Shown here in pieces: positions 43,301 to 50,594 of a stretch of DNA of 64,000 nucleotides. The stretch's first letter is position 1. Every line of letters begins with the position of its first letter. Position numbers and translations under genes: made by a program. Where the stretch lies: positions 124,001-188,000 of the forward strand of contig NZ_JAERRK010000013.1 of the NCBI RefSeq assembly GCF_016741775.1. The letters are read 5' to 3'. Source of the stretch: Streptomyces actinomycinicus (lineage in GTDB: Bacteria; Actinomycetota; Actinomycetes; Streptomycetales; Streptomycetaceae). Under the pieces are notes generated by a model. That model made no database searches and had not been told where the DNA came from. It saw only the letters and a list, made by a program, of their open reading frames with translations.

Positions 43301-44201
43301 GGACGCGCTCGGCCAGCTGGGACAGCTCGTACCAGGTCTGCTGGGCGCGCTGGAGGCGTGGTGTGAGCTGCCGTACCTCGTCCTCCAGCAGGGCCTCCCG
43401 CTGGAGCGCCTTCTTCAGCTCCTGCTCGGCGGCCTCCTTGCGCTCCTTCAGGGCCGCCTCGTCGGCGACCTCGGCCTGCAGGGCCTCGCGGAGTCGTACG
43501 AGGTCGTCGGCGAGCAGGCGCAGACGGGCGTCGCGGAGGTCCGCCTGGATGACGGCGGCCCTGCGCGCGACCGCGGCCTGGCGGCCCAGGGGCTTGAGCT
43601 GGCGGCGCAGTTCGTCCGTCAGGTCCTGCACGCGCGCGAGGTTGGCCTGCATCGCGTCCAGCTTGCGGAGCGCCTTCTCCTTGCGTTTGCGGTGCTTGAG
43701 GACGCCCGCGGCCTCCTCGATGAAGGCGCGGCGGCCCATGGGGTCCGCGTGCAGGACGGAGTCGAGCTGGCCCTGGCCGACGATGACGTGCATCTCGCGG
43801 CCGATGCCGGAGTCGGAGAGGAGTTCCTGGATGTCCAGGAGGCGGCAGGTGTCGCCGTTGATCTGGTACTCGCTGCCGCCGTTGCGGAACATGATCCGCG
43901 TGATGGTGACCTCGGCGTACTCGATGGGCAGGGCCCCGTCGGAGTTGTCGATGGTCAGGGACACCTCGGCGCGGCCCAGCGGCGGGCGGCCGGTGGTGCC
44001 GGCGAAGATGACGTCCTCCATCTTGCCGCCGCGCAGCGACTTGGCGCCCTGTTCGCCCATGACCCAGCTGAGCGCGTCCACGACATTGGACTTGCCCGAA
44101 CCGTTCGGACCGACGACACACGTGATGCCCGGCTCGAACCGGAGCGTGGTCGCGGATGCGAACGACTTGAACCCGCGGAGGGTCAGGGCCTTGAGGTGCA
44201 C
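40374..44201 (-). CDS. smc: chromosome segregation protein SMC with an enlarged hinge
   Basis: A 1275-residue SMC ATPase that organises and segregates the chromosome with ScpA/ScpB. Walker A is CVVGPNGSGKSNVVDALSW near residue 32. The signature is LSLLSGGERSLTAVALL and Walker B is PSPFYVMDEVEAALDD near the C-terminus. Long coiled coils lie between. The hinge (about residues 520-700) contains a ~95-residue Pro/Gly/Asp-rich insert made of 23-residue repeats (APDDGGRAPDGGAGNGAPSP), which raises the length above the ~1186 residues I recall for Streptomyces SMC. Translation remains in frame. Confidence 0.95.
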   Translation of the reverse strand: MHLKALTLRGFKSFASATTLRFEPGITCVVGPNGSGKSNVVDALSWVMGEQGAKSLRGGKMEDVIFAGTTGRPPLGRAEVSLTIDNSDGALPIEYAEVTITRIMFRNGGSEYQINGDTCRLLDIQELLSDSGIGREMHVIVGQGQLDSVLHADPMGRRAFIEEAAGVLKHRKRKEKALRKLDAMQANLARVQDLTDELRRQLKPLGRQAAVARRAAVIQADLRDARLRLLADDLVRLREALQAEVADEAALKERKEAAEQELKKALQREALLEDEVRQLTPRLQRAQQTWYELSQLAERVRGTVSLADARVHSATSVPAEERRGRDPEDMEREAARIREQEAELEAALDAAQHALDDTVAHRAELERELAVEERRLKDLARAIADRREGLARLSGQVNAARSRAASAQSEIDRLATARDEAQERAARAQEEYEALQAEVDGLDAGDAELAGQHEAARRQLADAEAALGSAREAATTAERRRAATQARHEALALGLRRKDGTGILLAARDRLTGVLGPAAELLTITPGYEIPLAAALGTAADAIAVTTPRTAAEAIRLLRKQDGGRATLLLTTPPEDSPHPPPAPDNGGRAPEGGAANGAPSPDAAAPDDGGRAPDGGAGNGAPSPHAAAPDDGGRAPDRGAGNGAPSPHAAAPDNGGRAPYGGPHHPVPDAPPAGTPLPAATLVTGPADLMPAVHSLLQGTVVVGTLEDAEDLVHAHPHLTAVTAEGDILGARYAHGGSAGAPSLLEVQASVDEAAAELAELEVRCTELAEAQQAAAERRRQSAALVDELAEHRRAADREKSAVAQQLGRLAGQARGAAGEAERSAAAAARAQEALEKAVQEAEELAERLAVAEEMPVEEEPDTSARDRLAADGANARQTEMEARLQVRTHEERVKGLAGRADSLDRAARAEREARARAEQRRARLRHEAEVARAVGSGARQLLAHVEVSLARAERERAAAEAAKARREQDLASARTAGRDLKAELDKLTDSVHRGEVLGAEKRLRIEQLETRALEELGVEPEGLVAEYGPHQLVPPSPPADGEQLPDDPEHPRNQPRPFARAEQEKRLKAAERAYQQLGKVNPLALEEFAALEERHKFLSEQLEDLKKTRADLLQVVKEVDERVEQVFTEAYRDTAREFEGVFSRLFPGGEGRLVLTDPDNMLTTGVDVEARPPGKKVKRLSLLSGGERSLTAVALLVSIFKARPSPFYVMDEVEAALDDTNLQRLIRIMQELQEASQLIVITHQKRTMEVADALYGVSMQGDGVSKVISQRLR
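42223..42470. repeat. 69-bp tandem repeat inside the smc hinge
   Basis: Three full 69-bp units (42223, 42292, 42361) and a partial fourth encode 23-residue repeats. Each unit contains GTGGGGGCTAGGCGCGCCGT then TCCCCGCGCCCC. This resembles a dispersed intergenic repeat that I recall as very common in Streptomyces genomes (GGGGGCTGGTCGCGCAGTTC type). Because 69 is a multiple of three, copy number can change without frameshift. Confidence 0.93.
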
Positions 44202-44330
44202 GCCGCTGGACTCTACCTGCCGCCGCTATCTCACTCCACGAACACTCGCAACCCCACGGTTTCGTCATTGAACATGCAGGGCACACCAGACGTTAAAGAG
44301 AGTGAAAGGATGCGCGGGGGAGAAAGAAAG

Positions 44331-44352
44331 AAGGGACGCCGAAGCGTCCCTT
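44331..44352 (-). terminator. intrinsic terminator after the coiled-coil micro-protein gene
   Basis: AAGGGACGC-CGAA-GCGTCCCTT is a perfect 9-bp stem with a stable tetraloop; on the minus strand it is followed by CUUUCUUUCU. It lies about 98 bp after the stop of the micro-protein gene and before smc. Confidence 0.9.
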
Positions 44353-44449
44353 GCAGCTCTGACGGCCGGGTTGCAGCCGTCTGATCAACTGAGCGGTTGA
44401 TACGGGCAGCCTGCTCGCTGCGACTGCTGGTCGTGGAGCGATGCAGCGA

Positions 44450-44653
44450 TCAGGTGAGCGCAGGCTCCGCCTGGTGTGCGTCGATGCTCTCCATGATCCT
44501 GTCCTGAGAGGCGGCAGCCGACAGCGCTTCGTTCTCCGCCTGGATCCGTACCAGCTCGGACTCCAGGTCCTGGACGCGCTGCTGCAGCCGTCGCATCTCG
44601 GCGAGGAGTCGAGGGTCGGAGCCGCCGACGTAACCGAGAAGCGCCTTTGCCAT
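44450..44653 (-). CDS. conserved coiled-coil micro-protein
   Basis: A 67-residue protein, MAKALLGYVGGSDPRLLAEM, then a heptad-rich helix (RRLQQRVQDLESELVRIQAE) of about 30 residues and a short acidic tail. The N-terminal LLGYVGG...PRLL stretch recalls a small family conserved in actinobacteria beside smc/acyP, with no known function. GGAGG lies eleven bases upstream. It has its own leader and an intrinsic terminator, so it seems to be an independent transcript. Confidence 0.82.
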   Translation of the reverse strand: MAKALLGYVGGSDPRLLAEMRRLQQRVQDLESELVRIQAENEALSAAASQDRIMESIDAHQAEPALT

Positions 44654-45034
44654 GATGGATGGTCCTCCACACTGAGTGACCGACCGATGCGGTGTGGGTC
44701 GTGAGGGATTCGCACCCGCGGTGCTTGGCACATCCGGGTGTTGCTTTGCTGTTGCTCCATGCCAAACAGCTAGGGTGCGCGGGGCTTTCAGCGTCTCACC
44801 AAAAAGTTTGACGGTCAACACGATCACGCCCTGTATTGGGGGGCAAACCGGGGCGCGCGGCCGGGAACACGGCGGCGACGGGACTCATCCGGGCCCTCAG
44901 GGCGTGACGATCAGCTGTATCAGCGGAGCCTCCCATGCCGGGCCGTTCTTGGCAACCACCAGGTCGTTTCTGCTTTCTGCAGGTGCCGGCGGCGGCTCAC
45001 CGCGGTCCGGCCGGCGCGGCTTCACGGAAGGGGC
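44654..45034. other. 381-bp region between the micro-protein gene and acyP
   Basis: It contains the micro-protein leader with a short palindrome TTGAC-C-GTCAA (about 44809-44819) that could be an operator or a -35 element. A 42-codon frame (44897-45025, minus, GTG start) directly follows the acyP stop in the same frame, but its third-position GC is clearly below that of the neighbouring genes. No confident gene. Confidence 0.4.
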
Positions 45035-45316
45035 TCAACGGATGGCGAAGCCGTCGTAACCGCCGCGAGGTGTGTCCCAGATCTCGGTGACACCCTCCAC
45101 GCGCCCGGGCGTGTCGTCACCCTGGAGCCAGTCCAGCAGCCCCTCGCAGCCCTCCCGCGCCCCCTCGGCGACCACCTGGACCCGGCCATCGGCCAAATTG
45201 AGAGCAAAACCACTCAGGCCGCCGATCTCCAGTGCCTTGGCACGCGTGAACCAGCGGAAACCCACACCCTGCACGTGTCCACGCACCCAGGCGACCAGTC
45301 GCACTTCCTCGCTCAT
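45035..45316 (-). CDS. acyP: acylphosphatase
   Basis: A 93-residue acylphosphatase that hydrolyses acyl phosphates such as acetyl or carbamoyl phosphate. The phosphate loop is VRGHVQGVGFRWFTRAKA with catalytic Arg in VGFR, and the catalytic Asn is in FALNLADGRVQV. Full length and undamaged. It lies upstream of the smc region and is divergent from the CAP-domain gene. Confidence 0.95.
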   Translation of the reverse strand: MSEEVRLVAWVRGHVQGVGFRWFTRAKALEIGGLSGFALNLADGRVQVVAEGAREGCEGLLDWLQGDDTPGRVEGVTEIWDTPRGGYDGFAIR

Positions 45317-45406
45317 GGGTGCAACCTAACCGGCCGATGTCGTTCGGGACACATCGCCCCGAAGCGGTATGGGGTACCGTCCGGACCCAATGCATCGCAT
45401 ATGAAA

Positions 45407-45426
45407 ACTCACTCGATCGAGTGAGT
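45407..45426. promoter_or_regulatory. perfect 20-bp palindrome upstream of the CAP-domain gene
   Basis: ACTCACTCGATCGAGTGAGT is a gap-free 20-bp palindrome, 87 bp before the CAP-domain gene and 91 bp before the divergent acyP start. The size and symmetry suit a dimeric (TetR-like) regulator. As RNA it would have no loop, which argues against a terminator. Confidence 0.6.
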
Positions 45427-45512
45427 CGGGTTGGCCGCCGGGAGTCGCTCGCCACGAGCCGCTCGCCGTGCAGGCACCGGTCGAACCGCGCGCACGAGGA
45501 AGAGGGCAGGAC

Positions 45513-46772
45513 ATGGGACGCCACCGACGCTCAGCCGCCGGCCGCGCCGCCACGGGCCGCGCCGACGAGGCCGCGCAGACGCACGGCTCCGCCGCCGAGA
45601 ACGACGACCGCCCCGGGCACTCCTCCGCGCAGTCGTCCGCGCCCACGCCGGACGGCGAACGGCAGATACCCGTGGGCATCGCGCCCTACCTGAATCCCGA
45701 GGCCTACGCCGAGACCACGGCCAAGGCCCAGGCCTACCTCTTCTCGACCGAGGACGAACGGGCGTCCGCCAGGTCGATGACCCCGTCCGCCTCCGCGAGC
45801 GGCGGTTTCACCCCGGACGGCGGCTCGCCCCACGGCCAGCCGCGTCGGCGGACGGCCGGGCGGCCGGTCCGCGCGGGCCTGCTCGGGGTGTCCGCGGCCG
45901 TCGCGCTCGGCACGGTCGCGGTGGCCACCGGTGTGCTGCCGGGCCTGGAGAACTACCAGCTCGGCGGCAGTTCGCACACCGCCGGCCGGGACCGGGTGCA
46001 GTCCGTGGGCTCCCCCGGAAACACGGCCAGTGAGCAGGGCGGCACCTCGGGCAGCGCCGACAGCGGCGGCAAGGACACGGCCGGCGGCGCCCCCGCCCGC
46101 ACCGAGTCCCCGAGCCCCTCCGGCTCCGCCTCCGCGTCGCCCTCGCCCTCCGCCTCGAAGCCGGCCTCCCCCCGGCCGACCCCCTCGAAGAGGGTCACGA
46201 AGGCTCCGGCGCCGCGGACCACGCCGTCCAGGCAGACCGCACCGGACAAGCCGAAGGCCACCCCGTCGACGAAGCCCGGCCCGACCACGAAGCCCGGCAC
46301 AAACACGAAGCCCGGCCCGACCACGAAGCCCGGCCCGACGACGAAGCCCACCGAGGCGCCGGCGCCGACCACCTCGCCGGGGACGGTGACGCGGGAGGCC
46401 GCCGCCGAGGCCGAGGTGCTGAAGCTCGTCAACGAGGAGCGGACGAAGGCGGGCTGCAGCCCGCTGTCGGCGAACTCCGCGCTGACCGGGCTGGCCGGGG
46501 CGTTCAGCGACGACATGGCCGCGCGGGGCTTCTTCGGCCACACGGACCCGGACGGCAGGACTCCGTGGGACCGGGCCGCGGTGGCCGGCATAACCGACCT
46601 GGGCGGCGAGAACATAGCCCGCGGCCAGGCCGACGCGGCGGCCGTGATGCAGGCCTGGATGAGCAGCCCCGGCCACCGCGCCAACCTCCTGAACCCCGAC
46701 TTCAAGACCCTCGGCGTCGGCGTCCACTTCGGCCCCGGCGGCCCTTGGTGGACGCAGGACTTCGGCTACTGA
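45513..46772 (+). CDS. CAP/SCP-domain surface or secreted protein
   Basis: A 419-residue protein. A ~125-residue cytoplasmic region precedes one membrane segment (AGLLGVSAAVALGTVAVATGV, about 128-150). A Ser/Pro/Thr-rich stalk with TKPGPTTKPG repeats leads to a C-terminal CAP domain. The CAP domain shows VLKLVNEERTKAGCSPLSAN, GFFGHTDPDGRTPWDR, GGENIARGQADAAAVMQAWM and SPGHRANLLNPDFKTLGVG, retaining the conserved His and Glu residues. Topology is type II, with the domain outside the cell. It resembles the SafA/YkwD group; the role is unknown, perhaps in the cell wall. The stop is 12 bp from the convergent reductase gene. Confidence 0.9.
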   Translation: MGRHRRSAAGRAATGRADEAAQTHGSAAENDDRPGHSSAQSSAPTPDGERQIPVGIAPYLNPEAYAETTAKAQAYLFSTEDERASARSMTPSASASGGFTPDGGSPHGQPRRRTAGRPVRAGLLGVSAAVALGTVAVATGVLPGLENYQLGGSSHTAGRDRVQSVGSPGNTASEQGGTSGSADSGGKDTAGGAPARTESPSPSGSASASPSPSASKPASPRPTPSKRVTKAPAPRTTPSRQTAPDKPKATPSTKPGPTTKPGTNTKPGPTTKPGPTTKPTEAPAPTTSPGTVTREAAAEAEVLKLVNEERTKAGCSPLSANSALTGLAGAFSDDMAARGFFGHTDPDGRTPWDRAAVAGITDLGGENIARGQADAAAVMQAWMSSPGHRANLLNPDFKTLGVGVHFGPGGPWWTQDFGY

Positions 46773-46784
46773 GACTGGTCGTCC

Positions 46785-47369
46785 TTACGCGGCGGCCCGC
46801 CCGCGCGCGAACACCCTCGCCGTCTCCGTCACCCGGCGGCCCAGGTGCTCGGCGGTGAGGATGTCCGCCTTGTGGACGGCCTCGGGGCCCTCGTCGCTGT
46901 TGGTCTGGGCGGCGGCTCCGGCGAAGAAGCCGAGGCGGTTGAGGTCGTTCTCGGAGCCCGTGCTGCTGTTCCAGCCGGGGAGCAGGCCGAGGTTGACCCA
47001 GTGCATGCCGTGCTGGGCCGCGAGCGTCTGGAAGAACTGCAGGGTGTGCAGCTTGTCGCCGCTCTTGGAACCCGAGTTGGTGAAGCCGGCGGCCAGCTTG
47101 TCCTTCCAGCCCTGGCCGAACCAGCGCGTGGAGGTCGTCTCGGCGAAGACGTGGAAGGCGCCGGAGGCGGTGCCCATGTAGGTCGGTGAGCCGAAGACGA
47201 TCGCGTCGGAGCGGTCCAGCGTCTCCCACTGCTCCTCGGTGATCTCGTCCACCTTGATCAGGTGCACCTCGGCGCCCGCCTCGAGGGCACCGGTGCGGAC
47301 GGCTTCGGCGATGACGGCGGTGTGGCCGTAGCCGGAGTGGTAGGCGACGGAAACGACAGGGGTGGTCAT
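46785..47369 (-). CDS. WrbA-like NAD(P)H:quinone oxidoreductase (flavodoxin fold)
   Basis: A 194-residue flavoprotein starting MTTPVVSVAYHSGYGHTAVI, the FMN phosphate loop, with FGSPTYMGTASGAFHVFAET and GFTNSGSKSGDKLHTL, the WrbA hallmarks. GAGGAG lies six bases before the ATG. It probably reduces quinones by two electrons, avoiding radical formation. It is divergent from an HxlR regulator with a palindromic operator between them, a common arrangement for electrophile-induced reductases. Confidence 0.9.
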   Translation of the reverse strand: MTTPVVSVAYHSGYGHTAVIAEAVRTGALEAGAEVHLIKVDEITEEQWETLDRSDAIVFGSPTYMGTASGAFHVFAETTSTRWFGQGWKDKLAAGFTNSGSKSGDKLHTLQFFQTLAAQHGMHWVNLGLLPGWNSSTGSENDLNRLGFFAGAAAQTNSDEGPEAVHKADILTAEHLGRRVTETARVFARGRAAA

Positions 47370-47415
47370 AGCGGACTCCTCGTATGGGCAGCTCGAAAGC
47401 ACTGAGTCCAGGAGA

Positions 47416-47436
47416 GCACTAACTAGTAGTTAGTGC
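47416..47436. promoter_or_regulatory. 21-bp palindromic operator of the HxlR regulator
   Basis: GCACTAACTA-G-TAGTTAGTGC is a perfect 21-bp palindrome, AT-rich for this genome, centred in the 106-bp space between the divergent reductase and HxlR genes. HxlR proteins bind such inverted repeats (TACT/AGTA cores). It probably controls both promoters. Confidence 0.82.
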
Positions 47437-47475
47437 AACCTCGCGGTTAGCGCTGCATGGGCGTACGCTTGTGAT

Positions 47476-47871
47476 ATGAGTGCCACCACCGGGGACTACG
47501 AGGACCTCGCCTACAACGTCTTCGCCAAGGCATGTCCGTCACGCGGAACGCTGGAGCACGTCACGGGCCGCTGGGGCGGGCTGACGCTGGGCGCGCTGTA
47601 CGAGGGTTCGCTGCGCTTCAACGAGCTGCGCCGGCGCGTCGACGGGGTGAGCGAGAAGATGCTCTCCCAGACGCTGCACGCGCTGGAGCGGGACGGTCTG
47701 GTGCATCGCGAGGCCCAGCCGACGAACCCGCCCCGCGTGGACTACGAACTCACTCCCCTGGGCCGCCGGGTCGCCGAGCGGCTGCTCGCGCTCATCCGCT
47801 GCGTGGAGGACGCCATGGACGACGTCCTCGCGGCCCGCACGCGTTACGACGAGACGCGCGGCGGCCTCTGA
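47476..47871 (+). CDS. HxlR-family winged-helix transcriptional regulator
   Basis: A 131-residue regulator. The winged helix is typical: SRGTLEHVTGRWGGLTLGAL, then RFNELRRRVDGVSEKMLSQT, then YELTPLGRRVAERL. Cys20 (AKACPSR) sits where redox-sensing members (YodB/QorR type) carry their sensory Cys; a second Cys lies near residue 110. It likely represses the divergent quinone reductase until oxidised or alkylated. The 3' end overlaps the convergent mutM by 28 bp. Confidence 0.92.
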   Translation: MSATTGDYEDLAYNVFAKACPSRGTLEHVTGRWGGLTLGALYEGSLRFNELRRRVDGVSEKMLSQTLHALERDGLVHREAQPTNPPRVDYELTPLGRRVAERLLALIRCVEDAMDDVLAARTRYDETRGGL

Positions 47872-48704
47872 CACTTCGGGCAGAAGTAGCTGGACCGGTT
47901 CATCCAGGGCCGTCGGCGCATGGGCGTGCCGCACCGCTTGCAGGGCAGACCCTCGCGGCCGTACGCGTCCAGTGAGCGGTCGAAGTAGCCCGACTCGCCG
48001 TTGACGTTGACGTACAGGCTGTCGAAGCTGGTGCCGCCGACGGCGAGGGCCGCGTTCATCACGTCCCGGACGTGACCGAGGAGTTCCGCGGTGACCGGGC
48101 GGGTGAAGTGGGCCGTCGGACGCTCGTAGTGGATGCGGGCCCGCCACAGTGCCTCGTCCGCGTAGATGTTGCCGACGCCGCTGATCAGCGACTGGTCCAG
48201 CAGGGCCCGCTTGATGGTGGTCCGCTTGCGGCGCAGCGCCTGGTGGAAGGCCTCGTCGTCGAAGAGCGGGTCCAGCGGGTCGCGGGCGATGTGCGAGATC
48301 ACGTCGGGCAGCCCCTCGGGGGTGTTGTCGTGCAACGACAGTCCGCCGAAGGTGCGTTGGTCGACGAAGCGCAGTTCGGTGCCGAGGGAGTCGGCGAACC
48401 GGACGCGGATCCGCAGGTGCTTCTCGTCCGGCGCCGAGTGCGGCTGGACCAGCAGTTGGCCGCTCATGCCGAGGTGGGCGAGGACGGACTCGTTCGTCTC
48501 CTCCAGCGGCAGCCACAGGTACTTGCCGCGGCGCTGCGGGGTGCCGATGTGGCGGCCCTTGAGCCGGTGCGCGAAGTCGTCGGGACCGGCCAGGTGCCGG
48601 CGTACGGCGCGCGGGTGCAGCACCTCGGTCCCGGCGACGGTGCGATGGGCGACCCAGCGCTCCAGACCGCGTCGGACCACCTCGACCTCGGGCAACTCGG
48701 GCAT
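47844..48704 (-). CDS. mutM: formamidopyrimidine-DNA glycosylase
   Basis: A 286-residue bifunctional glycosylase/AP lyase that removes 8-oxoguanine and FaPy. It starts MPELPEVEVVRRGLE, in which Pro1 and Glu2 are catalytic once Met is removed. Lys is in RGKYLWLPL, the helix-two-turn-helix region holds QSLISGVGNIYADEALW, and the zinc finger is CKRCGTPMRRRP...YFCPKCQ. It follows rnc in the rpmF-rnc-mutM order. Confidence 0.97.
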   Translation of the reverse strand: MPELPEVEVVRRGLERWVAHRTVAGTEVLHPRAVRRHLAGPDDFAHRLKGRHIGTPQRRGKYLWLPLEETNESVLAHLGMSGQLLVQPHSAPDEKHLRIRVRFADSLGTELRFVDQRTFGGLSLHDNTPEGLPDVISHIARDPLDPLFDDEAFHQALRRKRTTIKRALLDQSLISGVGNIYADEALWRARIHYERPTAHFTRPVTAELLGHVRDVMNAALAVGGTSFDSLYVNVNGESGYFDRSLDAYGREGLPCKRCGTPMRRRPWMNRSSYFCPKCQRPPRVSS

Positions 48705-48755
48705 CGGAACCCCCGTAAGGACCGTACGGACCGGCGTCGGGCCGGTGGACGAGCC

Positions 48756-48794
48756 GAGCGCCCGCCCCGGCGTGGACGGCCGGGGCGGGCGCTC
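48756..48794. terminator. perfect 15-bp hairpin between rnc and mutM
   Basis: GAGCGCCCGCCCCGG (48756-48770) pairs with CCGGGGCGGGCGCTC (48780-48794) over a 9-nt loop. It lies between the rnc stop and the mutM start. It probably reduces read-through into mutM, or is a processing site for the RNase III encoded just upstream. Confidence 0.85.
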
Positions 48795-48807
48795 GTGTGC
48801 TGCTTGC

Positions 48808-49617
48808 TCAGGCGGTGGCGGACGACGTGTCGCCGTCCCTGGCGGCCTCCTTGGCCGCCTTGGCCCGCTCGTCCGCAGCGGCCCGGATGGACCGCCAGGC
48901 GGACTCGGCGGCCTGCTGCTCCGCCTCCTTCTTGCTGCGGCCGGTGCCGGTGCCGTACGAGACGCCTCCGACGCGGGCGGCAGCAGTGAAGGTCTTCTCG
49001 TGGTCGGGGCCGGTCTCCGTGACCAGGTACTCGGGCACGCCGAGTCCCTCGATCGCCGTCAGCTCCTGCAGGGACGTCTTCCAGTCCAGGCCGGCGCCGA
49101 GGTTGGAGGACTTCTCGATCAGCGGGTCGAAGAGCCGGTGCACCAGCTCGGACGCCGCGTCGAGGCCCTGGTCGAGATAGACCGCGCCGATCACCGCTTC
49201 CAGGGTGTCGGCAAGGATGGACGCCTTGTCCCGGCCGCCCGTGCCCTCTTCGCCCCGGCCAAGCCGGATGAAGGAGCCCAGGTCGAGGCCACGGCCGACC
49301 TCCGCCAGCGCACGCGAGTTGACCACCGCGGCCCGCAGCTTGGCCAGCTGGCCTTCGGGCAGGTCGGGGTGGGTCCGGTACAGCGTGTCCGTGACGACGA
49401 GACCGAGCACGGAGTCCCCGAGGAACTCCAGGCGCTCGTTCGTCGGCAGGCCGCCGTTCTCGTACGCGTAGGAACGGTGGGTCAGCGCTCGCACCAGAAG
49501 GGCGGACTCGACCTGGTAGCCGAGCCGCCCTTCCAGAAGCGCATGGGACGAGGCCTGGTTGTCCACTTTCTTCCTGGCGGAACCGTCCGCCTTGGCGTCC
49601 TTCTTCGGACTGGACAC
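48808..49617 (-). CDS. rnc: ribonuclease III
   Basis: A 269-residue double-stranded RNA endonuclease (AbsB in S. coelicolor, needed globally for antibiotic production). The GTG at 49617 has GAGAGG just upstream and gives SSPKKDAKADGSARKK. The catalytic signature is NERLEFLGDSVLGLVVTD and the C-terminal metal site DTLEAVIGAVYLDQG. The dsRNA-binding domain contains GTGTGRSKKEAEQQAAESAW. It is coupled to rpmF upstream. Confidence 0.96.
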   Translation of the reverse strand: MSSPKKDAKADGSARKKVDNQASSHALLEGRLGYQVESALLVRALTHRSYAYENGGLPTNERLEFLGDSVLGLVVTDTLYRTHPDLPEGQLAKLRAAVVNSRALAEVGRGLDLGSFIRLGRGEEGTGGRDKASILADTLEAVIGAVYLDQGLDAASELVHRLFDPLIEKSSNLGAGLDWKTSLQELTAIEGLGVPEYLVTETGPDHEKTFTAAARVGGVSYGTGTGRSKKEAEQQAAESAWRSIRAAADERAKAAKEAARDGDTSSATA

Positions 49618-49637
49618 AGTGCCTCTCACCAGCCCGC

Positions 49638-49811
49638 TCAGACTTCGAGGACCTGGCGCTTGTTGTAGGTGCCGCAAGACGGGCACGCGATGTGCTGCTG
49701 CTTGGGCTCGTGGCAGCGCTCGCACGCAACCAGGGTGGGGACCGCAGCCTTCCACTGCGACCGGCGGTGGCGCGTGTTGCTGCGCGACATCTTCCGCTTC
49801 GGAACAGCCAC
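49638..49811 (-). CDS. rpmF: 50S ribosomal protein L32
   Basis: A 57-residue L32: VAVPKRKMSRSNTRHRRSQW, then a zinc ribbon (VACERCHEPKQQHIACPSCG) and the tail YNKRQVLEV. It starts with GTG at 49811 and directly follows the DUF177 gene with no room between, the near-universal DUF177-rpmF pairing. All four zinc-binding Cys are present (C+ form). Confidence 0.97.
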   Translation of the reverse strand: MAVPKRKMSRSNTRHRRSQWKAAVPTLVACERCHEPKQQHIACPSCGTYNKRQVLEV

Positions 49812-49813
49812 GG

Positions 49814-50464
49814 CTACTTCTCCTGCTTCTCGTCGACGCCCGCTTCCGCGTCAGCGCCGCTCATCTCGTCCTTCTCGCCGTCTTCGAGTGAACCGGCGAG
49901 TCCCTGCAAAGCCGCCCAACGGATGTCGACGGCGTCGTGGTGGTGGTCCGGGTCGTCCGCGAGCCGCGCCCCGCACTCGGAGCACAGGCCCGGACAGTCT
50001 TCCTGGCACACCGGCTGCATCGGCAGTGCGAGCACCACCGCATCGCGCAGCAGAGGTTCGAGGTCGAACAGGCCGTCCTCGAGGAAGAACCTGTCCTCGT
50101 CTTCCTCGGCGTCGTCGCCCGGTTCCGCGATCACGCGGCCCCGGTCGTCGGCGTCAGGGTACGAGAACAGCTCCTGGAAGTCCGCTTCGAGCTCCAGCCC
50201 GACCGGCTCCAGACACCTTACGCACTCCCCCTCGGCCTGTGCACGGGCGGTGCCTGTGACGAGCACCCCTTCCATGACCGACTCGAGCCGGAGTTCGAGT
50301 TCCACCGGGGCGCCCTGCGGCACTCCGATGACTCCCTGGATGCCGAGATCGGCGGGGGCGTCGATCGTGCGGGTCAGGCGCTGCAGCGCGCCAGGACGCC
50401 GGCCCAGCTCGTGCGTGTCGAACACGAGGGGGTTGCGGTGGTCGAGGCGGGCGTTGGAGGCCAT
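49814..50464 (-). CDS. DUF177/YceD family protein
   Basis: A 216-residue protein of the YceD family, implicated in 23S rRNA maturation or stability and always beside rpmF. It starts MASNARLDHRNPLVFDTHEL. It contains GECVRCLEPVGLELEADFQE and a C-terminal PVCQEDCPGLCSECGARLAD cluster of Cys that could bind zinc. The tail is acidic. Confidence 0.93.
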   Translation of the reverse strand: MASNARLDHRNPLVFDTHELGRRPGALQRLTRTIDAPADLGIQGVIGVPQGAPVELELRLESVMEGVLVTGTARAQAEGECVRCLEPVGLELEADFQELFSYPDADDRGRVIAEPGDDAEEDEDRFFLEDGLFDLEPLLRDAVVLALPMQPVCQEDCPGLCSECGARLADDPDHHHDAVDIRWAALQGLAGSLEDGEKDEMSGADAEAGVDEKQEK

Positions 50465-50594
50465 TCCTGCTTTCGATCTGTGAACTCGTCGGGACGCCGC
50501 CCGTCGGTGTTCCGGGCAGCGGTGATCGCGGGCATACGCGCGACCGAAGAGCCAGGATACTGGACCTTTCGCTCAGGGCCCAATCGGTGCCCGG

